Assembly: GCA_028023455.1 (NCBI GenBank)
Contig: JAQFVV010006221.1
Coordinates: 1,184,001 to 1,248,000 of the forward strand
From: Epiperipatus broadwayi
Lineage: Eukaryota > Onychophora > Udeonychophora > Euonychophora > Peripatidae
Length of the DNA: 64,000 nucleotides
Reading direction: 5' to 3'
The notes under the pieces were generated by a model. The model was not told the origin of the DNA, did not search any database, and saw nothing but the letters and a program-made list of their open reading frames with translations. Numbering within the stretch: the first letter of the stretch is position 1; each line of letters opens with the position of its first letter. Positions 26,214 through 38,802 of this stretch are shown here, one piece after another. The translations under genes were made by a program, and so were the position numbers.

Positions 26214-27567
26214 CAAGGATGGCCAAACTTTTAGACATTGGGGGTGACGTTTTTTGGTGAAAGTGTATCTGAGGTTGACTACATTTTTTCAGGATTTTGA
26301 ACCAGAAACCAGAAAAATTTTGTGCCACCTATTGGCCATTTTTGGATACATTTTCACTATTTTACCAATTTTATGGTAAATTCATAGCTTTATTGATATT
26401 TAAATTTAAATTCCCAAAAAATCTGCTATTGGCAATATTTTTCACAAAAAATCAATTTCTGATTGTAGTCTATTATATATAGTCCCACCTCTTTTTCCTT
26501 ATAAAGTGCTGCAAAGCACTGATTGTCAACTTTGGCTATTTTTCTCCAGGCATTTTTAACTGTCAAAGTCAGAAATCAAACCAAAATGTTTTATGCTTTT
26601 GTAACAGATTTTGAATGTAAATATATTTCTCATAATTTTTTACATTCATATTTAAGTTCTAATATTACTTTACCTAAATATAAACTTTGATTTGAAAAGT
26701 TTTAACTTTTACAAGAAAAATAATCAAGGAAAAGTGAATAGCACTGGACCACTATTCAAGACAAGTGAATAACATTGACTGCTATTACTTTTGTAATAGA
26801 TTTTGAACATAAATATATTTCTCATAATTTTTTACACTCTTAATTAAGTTTTTACATTAATTTACTTAAATATAAATTTTGATTTGAAAATTTTTAAATT
26901 TTACAAGAAAAATAATCAAGAGAAAGTGAATAGCACTTGATTGCTATTCAAGACAAGTGAATAATGAAGACTACTATTTGCATATTAATGACATTCAGTG
27001 ATAGCTAGCAAAATGCAACTATTTTTCATAAATATATATGGATTTTATGTTTTCATGTAATGATTGGTTGAAATATAATTCCTTTGTTTTATTGCCAACT
27101 ATTTTTTATGTGTTTCTTCAGTTATTAACATTATTTTAAATTTTTTGTTACTTTTAACCAATTTGAATGTAAACTAATTCAATTTTTAAAAGCTAAATTA
27201 AAACAATTCTGATTATTATACATTCTGAAAGGAAATGGGCTAGATCCATATTTAATGAATCAAATCACTCAAATTTTTACTCAATCTGGCCAATAAGAAA
27301 ATTTTTCAGGCAAAATATTAAATTATCTCAGCTCTCTAGTATTACAATTTATCCATGCCACTTTATAAAATTTTTATTAAATTACAATTTTAAATTACCT
27401 ATAAATAATTTTTTTCTAGAGCTGGTTCTGAATTTAAAAAAAAAATTCAAGAAAAAAATTTATTGTTTTAGAATTGTATTAAAATAAATTAAATGAAATT
27501 TTACAAAAAAAGGAAATTACGCAGTCGACTTCAAGAGACCTTGCAGTCAACATTTAGGCCACCCCTG
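26214..27567. mobile_element. Non-autonomous hAT-like element
   Basis: The left end caaggatggccaaac and the reverse complement of the right end, caggggtggcctaaatg, form imperfect terminal inverted repeats of a type common in hAT elements. No transposase frame remains. A 192-bp internal tandem duplication (ttttgtaa(c/t)agattttgaa at 26597 and 26789) is present. The flanks atatatat and ctatataa are only partly alike, so the 8-bp target duplication is uncertain. Confidence 0.6.
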
Positions 27568-28929
27568 CTATATAAGATGAAATTAATTAACATATCTCCA
27601 AATCTCTTTCAAATTATCTCATAATAAAATAGCATTTTAATTATACTCCTATTTTTCAATGTTTTAATTTTAAAATGCTTTTTTAAATATAATTGCACTG
27701 TCTGTATGTGTACTTATATAAAAATAATTATTGTGTATAATTGTGTTAGGTGAGTTTAAAGATTACAATTACTGATATTTAGTTTGTCTTTATATAAGAA
27801 TAGTAAACATGTTTCTTTAATAGCAAGTTAACATCGTTGCTTATTTAAATTTCATGCTCTTTGTTTAAATTAGTTTGTGTTTCAATATTTAAGATCTAAT
27901 AGCTTACAGAGAGTCGTGCTGAATTTCTTAACCATATGTAGTGATTATATATATATATATATATATTGCAAATAGATTATATTATTGAAAATTGTAATTT
28001 GCATGCAGGCAGTACCTTATTATTTTCCCATTACCCTAATGCTCTCGAAAATTTGCCTACTAAATGTAAAGATAAATATTATCGCAATTAAAAAAATGAA
28101 GTATGTTTGTTGCAAGAAAGTGTGTGAGTTGACAAAAACTGTCGTATTGAGAATAGGTTTTCACACAAGGAGAAAAAAATGCAAAGCTAAGTGACCACCA
28201 TATTTGGATTTCTAAATGCTTTGGAAGTGAAGATTATCAGTTAAGCAAAATGACAGACATCATTTGTCATTTATCTTAAGTATAAAATATCTACGCATTA
28301 ATGGATACTCGAATTGTCTTTTAAAGTATACAAGCTAAAGACACTCTAGTTAAGAGAATGTTTTATTTAATTGCAGTGTGTGAGAATGAAATATTACCAC
28401 AGATAAACTTGTTATTAATTCTAGTCCCACAGTAAAGAGATATTGATTATTATTTCTATTATTATTTTATTATTGTCATTTACATTAATGTTATCGACAT
28501 GTGTCAGCATAGATAATAAAATTGCTTTATTTTAAAAGTTTGGTCTTGTGTTAGTTATTTAAAATTTGATGCTTTCTTGGTTGGAATTATTAAAAATATT
28601 TCCTGAGTACACAGAAGAATGGTGTCAGTTGACAGTAGAACCTGTTTGCAAAGAAAGTGGTGCAGCAACAGTTAAATCTATTTTCATGGATTTAATAGTA
28701 ATAGAGTGTATAGTTAACCCATGTAAATAAAGAAATGTTATAAGCATAGCGATGTTGGTAACAGCACACTATTTGGGAGTTTGATATAGTTAACCCAAGA
28801 GCATGGAACCTATATAGCAAGCATATTAAGCATTAAAAGTTTCTATTCTTCTGTTTTTTTGCTAGTAGCAGTACTCTGCAGATAACACAACAATTGTGTT
28901 ATCTGAACACTTCAGAGAATATACCTTAT

Positions 28930-30390
28930 ACAGAGCTAATTGAAATTTTAAATGTATATTTTCAAACAGCAGCATCAAAATGGGTAGCCTGATTATGCTT
29001 TACTATGAAGAAACAGTTTCTCTGTGAGTACTATCATGAATATAATTTGGCATTATGAACACTAGCTAAACAATGTAGATTTATGGCTTGCCTGAATGAT
29101 ATGTTGTTGGACCAATTGCTGTATATAATGTCAGACCACAACCTTGGAAAAAAATTATTTAAGCAAAATAGATTTGACATATCAAATAGTATCAGCAAAG
29201 TGCAAAGCATATGTTATGGTAGTGGAAAATGTATCAGAATTTCAAGCTATAATGAGTGAACTGAAAAACCAAACAAGTGTGAATGAAGAACAAATGGTTA
29301 ATGCACCTACAAACATTTTAAAGGATGACCTGATGTGTTATTGTTGTGATGCAAAAGGATATAAGAACATTAAACAGATTTAAAACAGAAAATGTCACGT
29401 GTGCTATTAAAGGACATTATCTTGCAACTGTAGAAAAGAAGAAAATAATTTAAAGGCCAAACCACACCCCAGATTTTAAATTAGGAAAAGATGGAGCTAG
29501 AGCAAATGTAGATGTAAAAATAATAAAGGACACATAATGGTCAGGTTACACTTGACATGATCTTCTATGATAATAATAATATAAAAGTTGGCAGTGGCAT
29601 GGGTCTATCTGTAATATTCTTAAGAGAGTGGAATAAAATTAATGCTAAAATCAAAAATAATGGGAATTTAGAAAAAAAGATGTATTAGTTCCAAATGTCA
29701 ATAGAAATAAAATACATACATGCAGAAAAGTATTAGTCCCAGTAAAAGTCAATACTAGATTTAAAGTAGTACCATTATGTATTATAAAAAGGAACATAAT
29801 CCCAGTCAAAACTGGTTTTGACCATTAGGCATATGTTTAAAAATAATTTAAAAATTGGAAGTGGCACTTAAAAATAAGTTTCCTCATCTACTTAAACAAG
29901 GACTAGCTAAATTAAAGATGCATCCAGTAGACATAGAATTGAGGGGTGTGCAACATACTGTGTTCAAGCTAAAATATTCCATATGCATTAAAGGCAAAAG
30001 TCAAGGAAATGATTGTGGATATAGTTAAAAAGGTTGAGTTGACACCTGTTGAAGATTCATTGTAGGCTACTCTAGAAGTTGTGATTGTGAAATCTGATGT
30101 GAAGATTATCATATCATACTAAACAAATATATAAATAAAGAAACATACCCTTTGTGCCAAGTGTGTGTGAAATGATAACCTTACTACAAAAAGTGACATT
30201 CTTCATGAAGATGGATTCAAAGTCCACTTTCCATCAGATACCAGTCATTAGTAGAGTTATTTGTTATCAATACCTATTTTGGACTATTTCAATGCATTAA
30301 GTTTACATAAAGCTAAGATGGATGTTTTGTTGCAAGACATGAAAGGAGTCATCCCCTACTTCAACAATATCCTTATTACTGACTAGGTTG
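28930..30390 (+). pseudogene. Ty3/gypsy-type gag-pol fossil
   Basis: Remnants appear in gag-pol order but spread over three frames. First comes a gag end with DMLLDQLLYIMSDHNLGKKL (about 29100-29150) and a zinc-knuckle-like CYCCDAKGYKNIKQ (about 29337-29380). A protease-like stretch with SGMGLSVIFLREW follows near 29600. Then come RT pieces: SDVKIIIS near 30100, KMDSKSTFHQIPV near 30210, and MDVLLQDMKGVIPYFNNILI near 30320-30380. The catalytic YxDD reads YFNN. Stops and frameshifts are frequent and no LTRs were found, so this is an old inactive copy. Confidence 0.75.
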
Positions 30391-30393
30391 AAG

Positions 30394-30770
30394 AGGATAT
30401 ATATATCCTCAGGCATTTTTATTTTTCGATTTAAGTGAAGAAATTTTGATTTTAGGGGGGGGGGGATCTTTCTCATATTTTCATCTATTTTTTTTTTAAT
30501 TTGAATTTTATAGCATTTTCTTGGTTTTTTTTTTTATAATTTGTACTTTCAATGTATTTCTTGGATATATATATATATCCTTAGGCATTTTTATTTTTCA
30601 ATTTAAGTGAAGAAATTTTGATTTTAGGGGGAGGGGGACAGATCTTTCTCGTATTTTCATCGATTTTTTTTTTAATTTGAATTTTATAGCATTTTCTTGT
30701 GTTTTTTTTTATAATTTGTACTTTCTATGTATTTCTTGGATATATATTGCCTCCGGAATTTTTATTTGTC
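30394..30770. repeat. Tandem repeat, about 168-176-bp period, just over two units
   Basis: Units start ggatatatata at 30394, 30562 and 30738. Each contains ggcatttttatttttc, gaagaaattttgatttta, a run of G, and aatttgaattttatagcat. It directly abuts the Ty3/gypsy fossil. Confidence 0.75.
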
Positions 30771-32102
30771 AATTTTCAGTCAGTTTCGTATATAAATTTA
30801 TCACTTGCAGGCTTTGGGTCGGTTGTTGATGGTGTTGCAGCGCCATCTGCTGGTGGCAGTATGGTCCCTCCATGACTACCAAATAAACTAGTAATAAAAT
30901 TTTTTTATCTGCATTTGCAAATATTATAAAGTATATTCGCATTTTATAAGATTCCTTCAGTTGTATTTTAATTCAATTGCATCACATCATTTGTTCTTTC
31001 TTTTCTTTTAAAATACATAAAGCTTGTTAAATAACTTTCAACAAATATCCTTCACATACTTATAAGATATACATTTCTTGACAGCTTATATTTATGAGTT
31101 TATCAAAATTATTAGATATAAATGTTCTTTCATTCCACACCTACTAAACATATTAAACAAAGTTTTTATGAAATCTTAAGTTTCCTTCAGTCATATGATT
31201 TAAATTCTCATGGCATCTAAGATACATTAGGTCAATACTTCAATGACAACTATGAGTTTCCATAAAATTATTATAGTTTTGGTCAAGTTTTAACATGAAA
31301 TTTTATTGATAGGAAATATTAATTTACCCAGACATTGAGTACATTAAAATAATTATTTAAAATTATACTTATAATTTTTAAATATATTAAAAAAATTTTT
31401 TTTATAAAAAAATTAAAATTTAAAACAAGACCCACTTAGACAAATAAAACAAAACAAGATTAGTCAAGACTATTACTTCTATCTAGACTGATTGAACACC
31501 TATATTTATACTTATCCTATCCAGTGATCTCATTGATTAATCCAAGTTCTTATCAAATATTAATTTACATATAAACTAAATTATTTTATCTACAAAATAT
31601 TTTTAAATTATGACTCATCATTATTATATATCAAATTTATTTCATATTTATATGATGTTTAATATTTTTATTTAAACAATTACAGTATTTTTAATAACTT
31701 AAAATATTAATTTTAAAATAGAAGGTATTATTTCGACAGCACAAATACAAAATTAATTGTTACTTTTAAAATATTATTTACAGATATTAATTTGCAACAT
31801 TCTAATGTGTCTGATTTTACTAACAAAACTAAAAATTACTATTTCTGCCTAAAAACATGAAAGCTCACAGATAAATACACACACTTTAAAGACATGTGAC
31901 ACTTTCAGAACATTCTAGAATAATTTAATTACTAAGTATCTAAAATAATAACTTAAATAAACAAAATTATTTAAAATATATTAGATACATTATATAATAT
32001 TTAATACTGTAATTAAACTTTTGTTTTAATATTATATCAGTTAAATATAATAAACATTAATTAATTTTATCTGTTAAATAACATATTACTTTTATTATTT
32101 AA

Positions 32103-32286
32103 ATTGTAATATTTTAAACAGCATTAAACTGTTGCACATGCACTTTGGATTTTAACTATAAAATTAATGAATACAAACACTTCAAACACATGATAAAGTC
32201 TTTGGATGTGTTTGAAGTGTTTGTATTCATTCATTTTATAGTTAAAATCCAAAGCGCACGTGCAAGATGTTTAAAATATTACAGTT
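32103..32286. mobile_element. Hairpin MITE with near-perfect 80-bp arms
   Basis: The left arm includes gcactttggattttaactat and atacaaacacttcaaacac; the right arm is the complement gtgtttgaagtgtttgtat and atagttaaaatccaaag. The loop is about 14 bases. It can fold into a long hairpin and could be a source of small RNA if transcribed with the transporter intron. Confidence 0.75.
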
Positions 32287-32499
32287 TGTAAAAAACATCA
32301 CTATATAAAATAATTGACTTATTTAAATTGTATTAAAATACTTTAAATCTCTTTATAAACATCCTATTTAACAACTTTAAACCTATTTTACTCATACAAT
32401 CAATATAAAATAGTATGGACTAACATAAATTAAAAATTTTTAAAACTAGATATTTTTAAATTTTACTTTAAAAATGGTGAAGGAGATTGAGTTGAAAAC

Positions 32500-32815
32500 A
32501 TTATTGTGTTTTCATTTTGGAATCATAGCTTTATATTTAACTAAAAAGATAAAATATGGCTGCTAGAGGATCCTAAGATCTAGGTGCAATTCTTTCATAT
32601 CCAAGCTCCTCTCTGATGAAAGCCACTAGTCTAGGGATATTGGATGAGTAGATACTAGGTAGAAATTTTATGCTCAAACCTTCTTACATCCATTGATTAT
32701 TGGTTTGCATTGGCTGGCACTATAATATAGAGATTTTCCTCTGTTTTAACAGCTTATGTAAGCAAATGAAATGGTGATCATGTGATGTTTAATGGTTTAA
32801 CTTTTATAATAAGAG
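32500..32815. mobile_element. Long-inverted-repeat element, right half only
   Basis: The segment includes ggatcctaagatctaggtgc, gatattggatgagtag and a right arm ending in gagattttcctctgtttt, followed by the outer flank atggtgatcatgtgatg. No left arm is present, so this is a half-copy. It lies in the transporter intron about 0.5 kb before the second exon. Confidence 0.55.
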
Positions 32816-33345
32816 TGCACTTTCAATAATATCCATCTATTTTCAAATATCATCATATATATGCTTGATTTAGTCAAATACTTTTATCAAATTGATTAAA
32901 GCACTATATATAAATCATGTTTCACTTTTTGTAAAAAAAAAAAACCCCATATCTATAGGTTTTTGATTCTCTAAAATTGTATTCACACTTGGTATTCATT
33001 ATTTGTGATTGAATGTTCAGTAATATTATTTGGTTATAAATCTATAATCATAAGATTTTTATCACTAATATTTACCTATAAAAAGTACATAGTCAATTTT
33101 ATTGTAAATGAGGTATCTTTTATAACGTTGACTTATATATAGATAAGCTTGAAGGACAAGTGAATTCATTTGTCTTTTTAAATCTTTGCTTGTGGGAGAG
33201 TGTGTGTCATTTGGTTAAAACAGTGCATATGTGGGGAGTGATTTGCTCTGAAAATATTACAATAAATAATGTACTGTATAAAAATATTTATTAATGTACT
33301 TACAAATACTTTATGATAATTACATATATATATAATATTATTTAG

Positions 33346-33514
33346 ACAACATTCAAATGTATTAGAAGCTGCAGCGGAAGGTGCTTCAAATGCGATTATT
33401 ATTGTAGTAAATATTGCAGCCAGTTTAATAGCCTTTATAGCCTTTCTTCATTTATGTAATGCTCTTTTATCTTGGTTTGGAAGTCTTGTTGGTTTTGATC
33501 AGCTATCTTTTGAA
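33346..33514 (+). CDS. Next exon of the same SLC28/CNT nucleoside transporter
   Basis: One base completes the split glycine codon, followed by 56 codons beginning QHSNVLEAAAEGASNAI and ending FDQLSFE. NVLEAA and the following small-residue G/A/S stretch match the conserved part of CNT proteins that lines the nucleoside and sodium sites. A hydrophobic segment (about residues 17-40, rich in I, V, A, L and F) is a membrane helix, and LSWFG matches the family's ALSWLG segment. The acceptor is tttag ending at 33345; the donor is gtaagt at 33515, leaving phase 0. It continues the exon at 23869-23996 across a 9349-base intron. No further exon of the gene was recognised downstream to 64000, so the next intron is long or the exons are missed. 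Confidence 0.9.
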
Positions 33515-34645
33515 GTAAGTTCTTAATACTTTAACAGCATTGTTTAAATGATTTTAATTATCAACTAAATGCAATATTTTTATGCGTATTAATTACCAAA
33601 AGGACTCTTAAAGTTAATATTGAGATGTTAAAATTGCAACAAAGAGTAACAAATTCATACTAATATCATTATTTGGTCGTAACATTCTATCCGAACTACT
33701 TACACTTTATATTTATTCATAGAAGTCATTGATAAAATATTATAACGTTTGGAAGTGTGATTTGAATATTTTATAAATAAATAAATGTATAAATTGGAAA
33801 ATAGGATATAAGAATAAAAAATAAATGTTAAAAATAAACGGTTTTAAATACTAAAAATATTAATCTTCTTTTAGTGCTACTTGGAAAAAAATTGAAGTAA
33901 TAAAGATAAAAAATTAAAAATGGAGAAATTTTTTACAAATTTTATAACTTAATAAAGGTATAGAAATTTAATAAGTTTTGTTTTAACTTAGAATGGCTAA
34001 AAAGAAAAGGCATTTATCTCTCCTTTTTCTCTCGCACTTTCTGCACTAACTATAGCTATTTTGTTTTCTCTAATATTAAAACCAATTTGTTAATGTTGCT
34101 GCACATTTTCAATTAATACAATATAAAGCCTTTTTTTATTTAGTTAAACATATATTTGATTTTAATGTCACTACATTTGTAATGAAGGGACAAGGTATAT
34201 AGACACGTGTGTGTAAATTAATGCGGCTGCCGAAAGCCATACCGTTTTTCAATGGGAGTGGGGGTGGTGCAATGGCAGAAAGCCATATCAAAAAGTCACA
34301 ACTACCTGTTTTTATTTAGTATCGTAATATGTTTATTATTTTTGTGTACAAATTTATACTTTTCATATTGTTAAAAATTTGATTTTTTAATACAGCCTTC
34401 TCCCATCGCAAACACCCTCCCTCCACCATTATTGAAAGGTACGGCATTGTTGTATATACGAAGTTAAATCCACAGCCAAGATGTCTAAATGTTGAACAAA
34501 GGATTAATAATAGAATAAGAGTGCTTTTAATTCATAGCCTGGGTGGTGATGGTTTACTTCCTTTGTTTACATATGCATTGAGCTATGTTTAATTTGAAGT
34601 TTATATATATAAATAAAATATCCGTTAATTAAAAACAATATTGTA
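33515..34645. other. Start of the next SLC28 intron; no feature recognised
   Basis: AT-rich sequence after the donor at 33515. A short patch (agaaagccata at about 34235 and 34275) repeats weakly. No downstream exon was identified. Confidence 0.4.
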
Positions 34646-35095
34646 ATTATAATTGAAATAATATTTTTAACGGTTTAAAAACAATTACAAACAATCCTTA
34701 TATCCGCAGAAGTACTTTTCGGTTACTTTCTAACCTGCCTCAACTGCCATTAAATTCAAAATCCAAAAGCGGAAGCGAACGTCATCATTTCAAATTCCAT
34801 GAATCTCGTATTAAGAAAAATTAAAGAGGCAATTTTTATAAACAGGAATAAAACACATTTAATAAATCGACAAGCTTCTAACATTAAAATACGAGATTCG
34901 TGGAATTTGAATTGATGACGTTTGCTTCCGCTTTTGGTTTTTGAATTTAATGGCAATTGATGACGTTTGCTTCCGCTTTTGGTTTTTGAATTTAATGGCA
35001 GTTGAGGCAGGTTTGAAAGTAACCGAAAGTACTTCTGCGGATATAAGGATTGTTTGTAATTGTTTTTAAACCGTTAAAAATATTATTTCAATTAT
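34646..35095. mobile_element. Foldback MITE with a duplicated block in one arm
   Basis: The left arm (aattgaaataatattttta through cctcaactgccattaaatt to aaattccatgaatctcgta) is mirrored by the right arm ending in aatattatttcaatt. In the right arm the block ttgatgacgtttgcttccgc with the following tttaatggca occurs twice in tandem, while the left arm has it once. GC-richer islands such as gcggaagcgaacgtc stand out. Confidence 0.75.
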
Positions 35096-35099
35096 ATAT

Positions 35100-37150
35100 A
35101 TCTATCTATCTGCCACTGCTATAGAAATGAGTTTTGAACAACTATACAAATTAACCATGCAAACCACAAATAGATCCATATATAAATTATGCTGACCCAT
35201 TTCTATGTTTCTTTGATATTTTGTAATGGTAACTTTTAACTTCTTTTGCACAATACGTTTCTTTCTGAAATACTTCAATGTGATGTCTTGAATGTATTTT
35301 ATTCTCCAGCTGAATGGAAATAATAAACATTGCTTTTTCTTAGAAATATTTTTTGAAATAATCCTTATAATGTAGATAAGGTCTACCTGTCCCACAAAAA
35401 CTATGATCCAGTTTTTCATAAAGTATCCTTTTCATAAGTTAAACATAGTTCATTCTTTTTACACACAATTAATCTAATGAAGGCATGGGTTTTATAATAA
35501 TAGATTATCCAGAAAGTTGAAGAACATATTCACTGGTTTTATGATCTATGTCATTGTACTTTCAAAATTCTATAAAGCAGCCTTAAATGAAACTTCTAAT
35601 GTTTTATATTGCTTCAATAATCATCCAAATGTCATTTCCATACAATAAATTAGATAAAATACCAGCTTTAAATGCAGCCAATTCAGTTGCAGTTATCCAA
35701 TTTGTAACTAGCTAAAAGTAGCATTTAAATTCATCTTTTACTTGTAAAACTATCAGAGTGTTCATGTTGATTTTGATGATCATCCAAAGTAGAAGTTAAT
35801 GATAATTTATGTTCCATCACTAGTCAATAAAGAACTTGAAAAACTCATTAATTATTAAACCAAAGTCTTTAAATATTGAATTCCATCTGTAAATTGTCTT
35901 TTGAACTGGTAAAAATAACATAATTATTATCATATTGTAAATCCAGAATCCTCCCCCCCCCCCCAATGAAGTAGTTCTTGTCTTTGCTTTTAATTGATAC
36001 AAATTAAAAATGTCATCACTTAGCCCGTATCACATCTTGATGCTTATTTCATTAAGTTGCCTATCAACAATTCCAAAGGCAATTGTCATAAAAATTGAAA
36101 ACAATATTAGAGCAAATACATGCCCTTGTTTTACACTAGTTTTCACTTTAAAATCTCATTTTTTCTACCTGAATTGTGTAGAAGCTATATAATAGGAATA
36201 AATTTAGATGGGCAGCCAACTAATTTCAAAGAAATCCAATAACTTTTTTATTTATTTGAATGAATAGTTCGATCAAATCAACACCAAACAATATATAAAT
36301 CATTCTTTTATTCTCAATTGCTTTCTTGCATTTACCTGGCAAGACCATATATATAACATTTTTTGATTCTCTAAAACCACAGGGAGTCTTTGATGATCAT
36401 TCATTTATGACTTAAAGCTACTTATTCAAGAAAATCCTTGAAAATATATTTATTGTAGTAGATGATAATGACATTCTCTAGATATTTTATTATGGCACCC
36501 AGTTCTTCCATCTTTAATAGTTGCAAAGAGTTTTGACTTTACTAAGCATGATACTTCTGTTCAAATCTTAATGAGTATATAAAATGGATATATGATTAAA
36601 ACACAATTGTTATATCACTGTTCTAAAGATAAACAAAATATTTTATGATAATCAAAATCCTGTTTCAAATGTCTTGACAACCTACAAAAGAGTTTCATTG
36701 CTGAATTTAATAGAATTATGATAACATTTCTTAGATCCATATGTTGCTTTTAGTGCATCAGGAAAGATCTAAAAGTGATGATGATCAGAAAATGTCTGTA
36801 TTTTCTTTGCAATTTTAATCCACCAATCATTTAAAAACCTTATCAGTTGTTCAACTTCTGACTTCAGATTTCAAAGTTTTAAATGTAATTTATTATTCTT
36901 CCGAGCAGAAAATGCTCCATCTTCTTTTAATCAAATCACTAGTAACAAGATCATTGTCAGAAAACCAATCATGATTCTTTTTAGTGAATCAAAGAATAGA
37001 TACACTTGAAAAGAATTCCATACTTTAATAATATGACAATTCTGGAGGCCCAAATGAATAATTTTAGTATTTAATAGCTGTTGAAATTTAGAACATTTAA
37101 CTATTTATGATTCGTCCAATAATTTGCACTCACTATTGCTTGCATTATAT
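35100..37150 (-). pseudogene. Decayed LINE (non-LTR retrotransposon) pol
   Basis: On the - strand, in order, there are remnants of an endonuclease-RT polyprotein. NHDWFSDND lies near 36930 and WWIKIAKKIQTFSDHHHF near 36800. DALKATYGSKK follows near 36740, then VKQGHVFALILFSIFMTIAF near 36110-36160. LKAKTRTTS lies near 35980, and FKDFGLIINEF, following the position of the FADD motif, near 35850. The fragments lie in different frames with many stops. The catalytic aspartates near 35930 are lost behind a C/G homopolymer. The clade is uncertain (RTE- or CR1-like by recalled motif patterns). The terminal 105-codon frame (35102-35419) probably derives from the C-terminal end. Confidence 0.7.
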
Positions 37151-37916
37151 AATTTTTTATTGTATTGTGATTTTTAATATGTTATTGCTTTGAGTGTGGA
37201 TGTATCCACATTTCTTTACAACAGTTTTTCTGCCTAAACAAAATATTTGTAAATTCATATGTTGTGCAAAAATTTAATAACATCAGACCATTTAAATTTA
37301 TGACTAATAGGTCCAACTAATACTTATTATTTTCAACAATTTTTGGTTAAAGTTTACTTTTTGTGCCAATACATGCTTTAAAATTTACAAGAATTGTTAT
37401 TAAATTATTAGAGACTGGGAAATGGTCTGTGAAACAGATAAAAGTGTAATTTTGGAACAGGATTATAAAAACAGAGTGGATGATCTGGTGCCCATGGCAA
37501 TCTTTGTGAAGATAAAAAATTACTGAATAAGTGAAACTGATGTCAACAAGAGATTATAAATCTTAATTTGTATTATTTATCCAAACTGATCCCTACTTAT
37601 CATTTATGAATTCTGGTACATTTATACAAATTATGTTCCATAAACTAGAAAAGCATTCTTAAAACTCAAAATTAATCATTTATTTCAAAAAGCTTTGAAT
37701 AGAACACAACTATATAATGTATAATAATAATTATTGAAAATACAAGATGAATACCTGTTTATTAATAATTTTTATTAGTCATTTATTAGACTAGAGATTA
37801 TCCAATAATGATTATTACATAATAGTCAAAATAAGAGTCATATATCACATGACCGTATCTCTTAAGCTTGTAAGGTATAAACAATGAGGATTGCCAATTA
37901 ATGATTATTACTCACA
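37151..37916. other. No gene recognised
   Basis: AT-rich DNA. A piece near 37835 (agtcatatatcacatgac) resembles the inner foldback arm at 24455, so part of that family may extend here. Confidence 0.35.
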
Positions 37917-38356
37917 GAGGCAAAACTTTCCATATAGTAGCACCTCTCAGTGCAAGCCAGAGTAATCAATGGATACAGGAAGGTTTGTGCATAAAATCCC
38001 TATCTAATTTCTACACATCCAATATCCCCATACTAGTTTCTAGCTTGTGGCTTTCATCAGTGAGAAATTGATTACTTTGGTTTACACTGAATGGTGCTAC
38101 TGTATGGAAAGTTGCATTAGATCCTAAGATCTAGGTGCAGAGCTCTCAGATTCAAGGCTCCTCATTGATGAAGGCCACAAGCCAGAACCTAGTCTGGGGA
38201 TATTGAATGAGTAGGCACTAGATGGGAATTTTATGCACAAGCCTTCTAGCATCCATTGATTATTTTAGCTTGCTGTGAGTGGCAATGCGTATAGTGAGTT
38301 ATGCCTGCTTTAATAACAGTTATAAGAAAGCATAAGAAATGGTAATCATGTGATGT
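37917..38356. mobile_element. Long-inverted-repeat element, copy with both arms
   Basis: The left arm starts gaggcaaaactttccatata; the right arm ends gtgagttatgcctg and is followed by the outer flank aagcataagaaatggtaatc. A partial inverted arm (38065-38115) is inserted in the middle, giving left, partial-right and right order. This suggests rearrangement or template switching within the element. Confidence 0.6.
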
Positions 38357-38459
38357 TTTTTGAAAAAAATTGAGCTTTTATATATTTAGAATTAAATAAT
38401 ATAAATATATTACAACTTTCAGAAAGATTATCAAATTCACCACATCCTTTATTTTGAAA

Positions 38460-38792
38460 CAGGCAAAACTCTCCATACAATAGTGCCACTCAGTGCAAAC
38501 CAGAGTAATCAATGGATATCAGAAGGCTTGTGCACAAAATCCCTATCTAGTGCCTACTCATTCAATATCCAAGGCTCCTCACTGATGAAAGCCACAAGCT
38601 AGAAACTAGTCTGGGATATTGGATGAGCAGGCACTAGATAGGGATTTTATGTACTAGTCTTCTGGTATCCATTGATTACTTTGGCTTGCATTGAGTGGTA
38701 CTACTCTATGGAGAGTTTTTGTCTATTTTAATAGCAGTTGTGAGCAAGCATAAGAAATGGTGATCTTGTGCTGTTTAGTGGTTTAATTCCTT
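38460..38792. mobile_element. Long-inverted-repeat element, compact copy
   Basis: The left arm begins caggcaaaactctccataca and the right arm ends ctatggagagttttt, with a short centre holding a single ccaaggctcctcactgatg block. It sits about 100 bp from the preceding copy and carries the same outer flank on the right. Confidence 0.6.
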
Positions 38793-38802
38793 TATTTTGT
38801 TG

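Larger units (their letters stand above)
23997..33345 (+). other. Intron of the SLC28-like gene, filled with mobile elements
   Basis: It is bounded by gtatgt and tttag and joins the two transporter exons in the correct phase. It holds two foldback repeats, a 123-bp tandem array, a hAT-like element, a Ty3/gypsy fossil, a 170-bp tandem array, a hairpin MITE and half of a long-inverted-repeat element. About 27570-28900 and 30780-32100 show nothing recognisable beyond AT-rich DNA. Confidence 0.8.
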
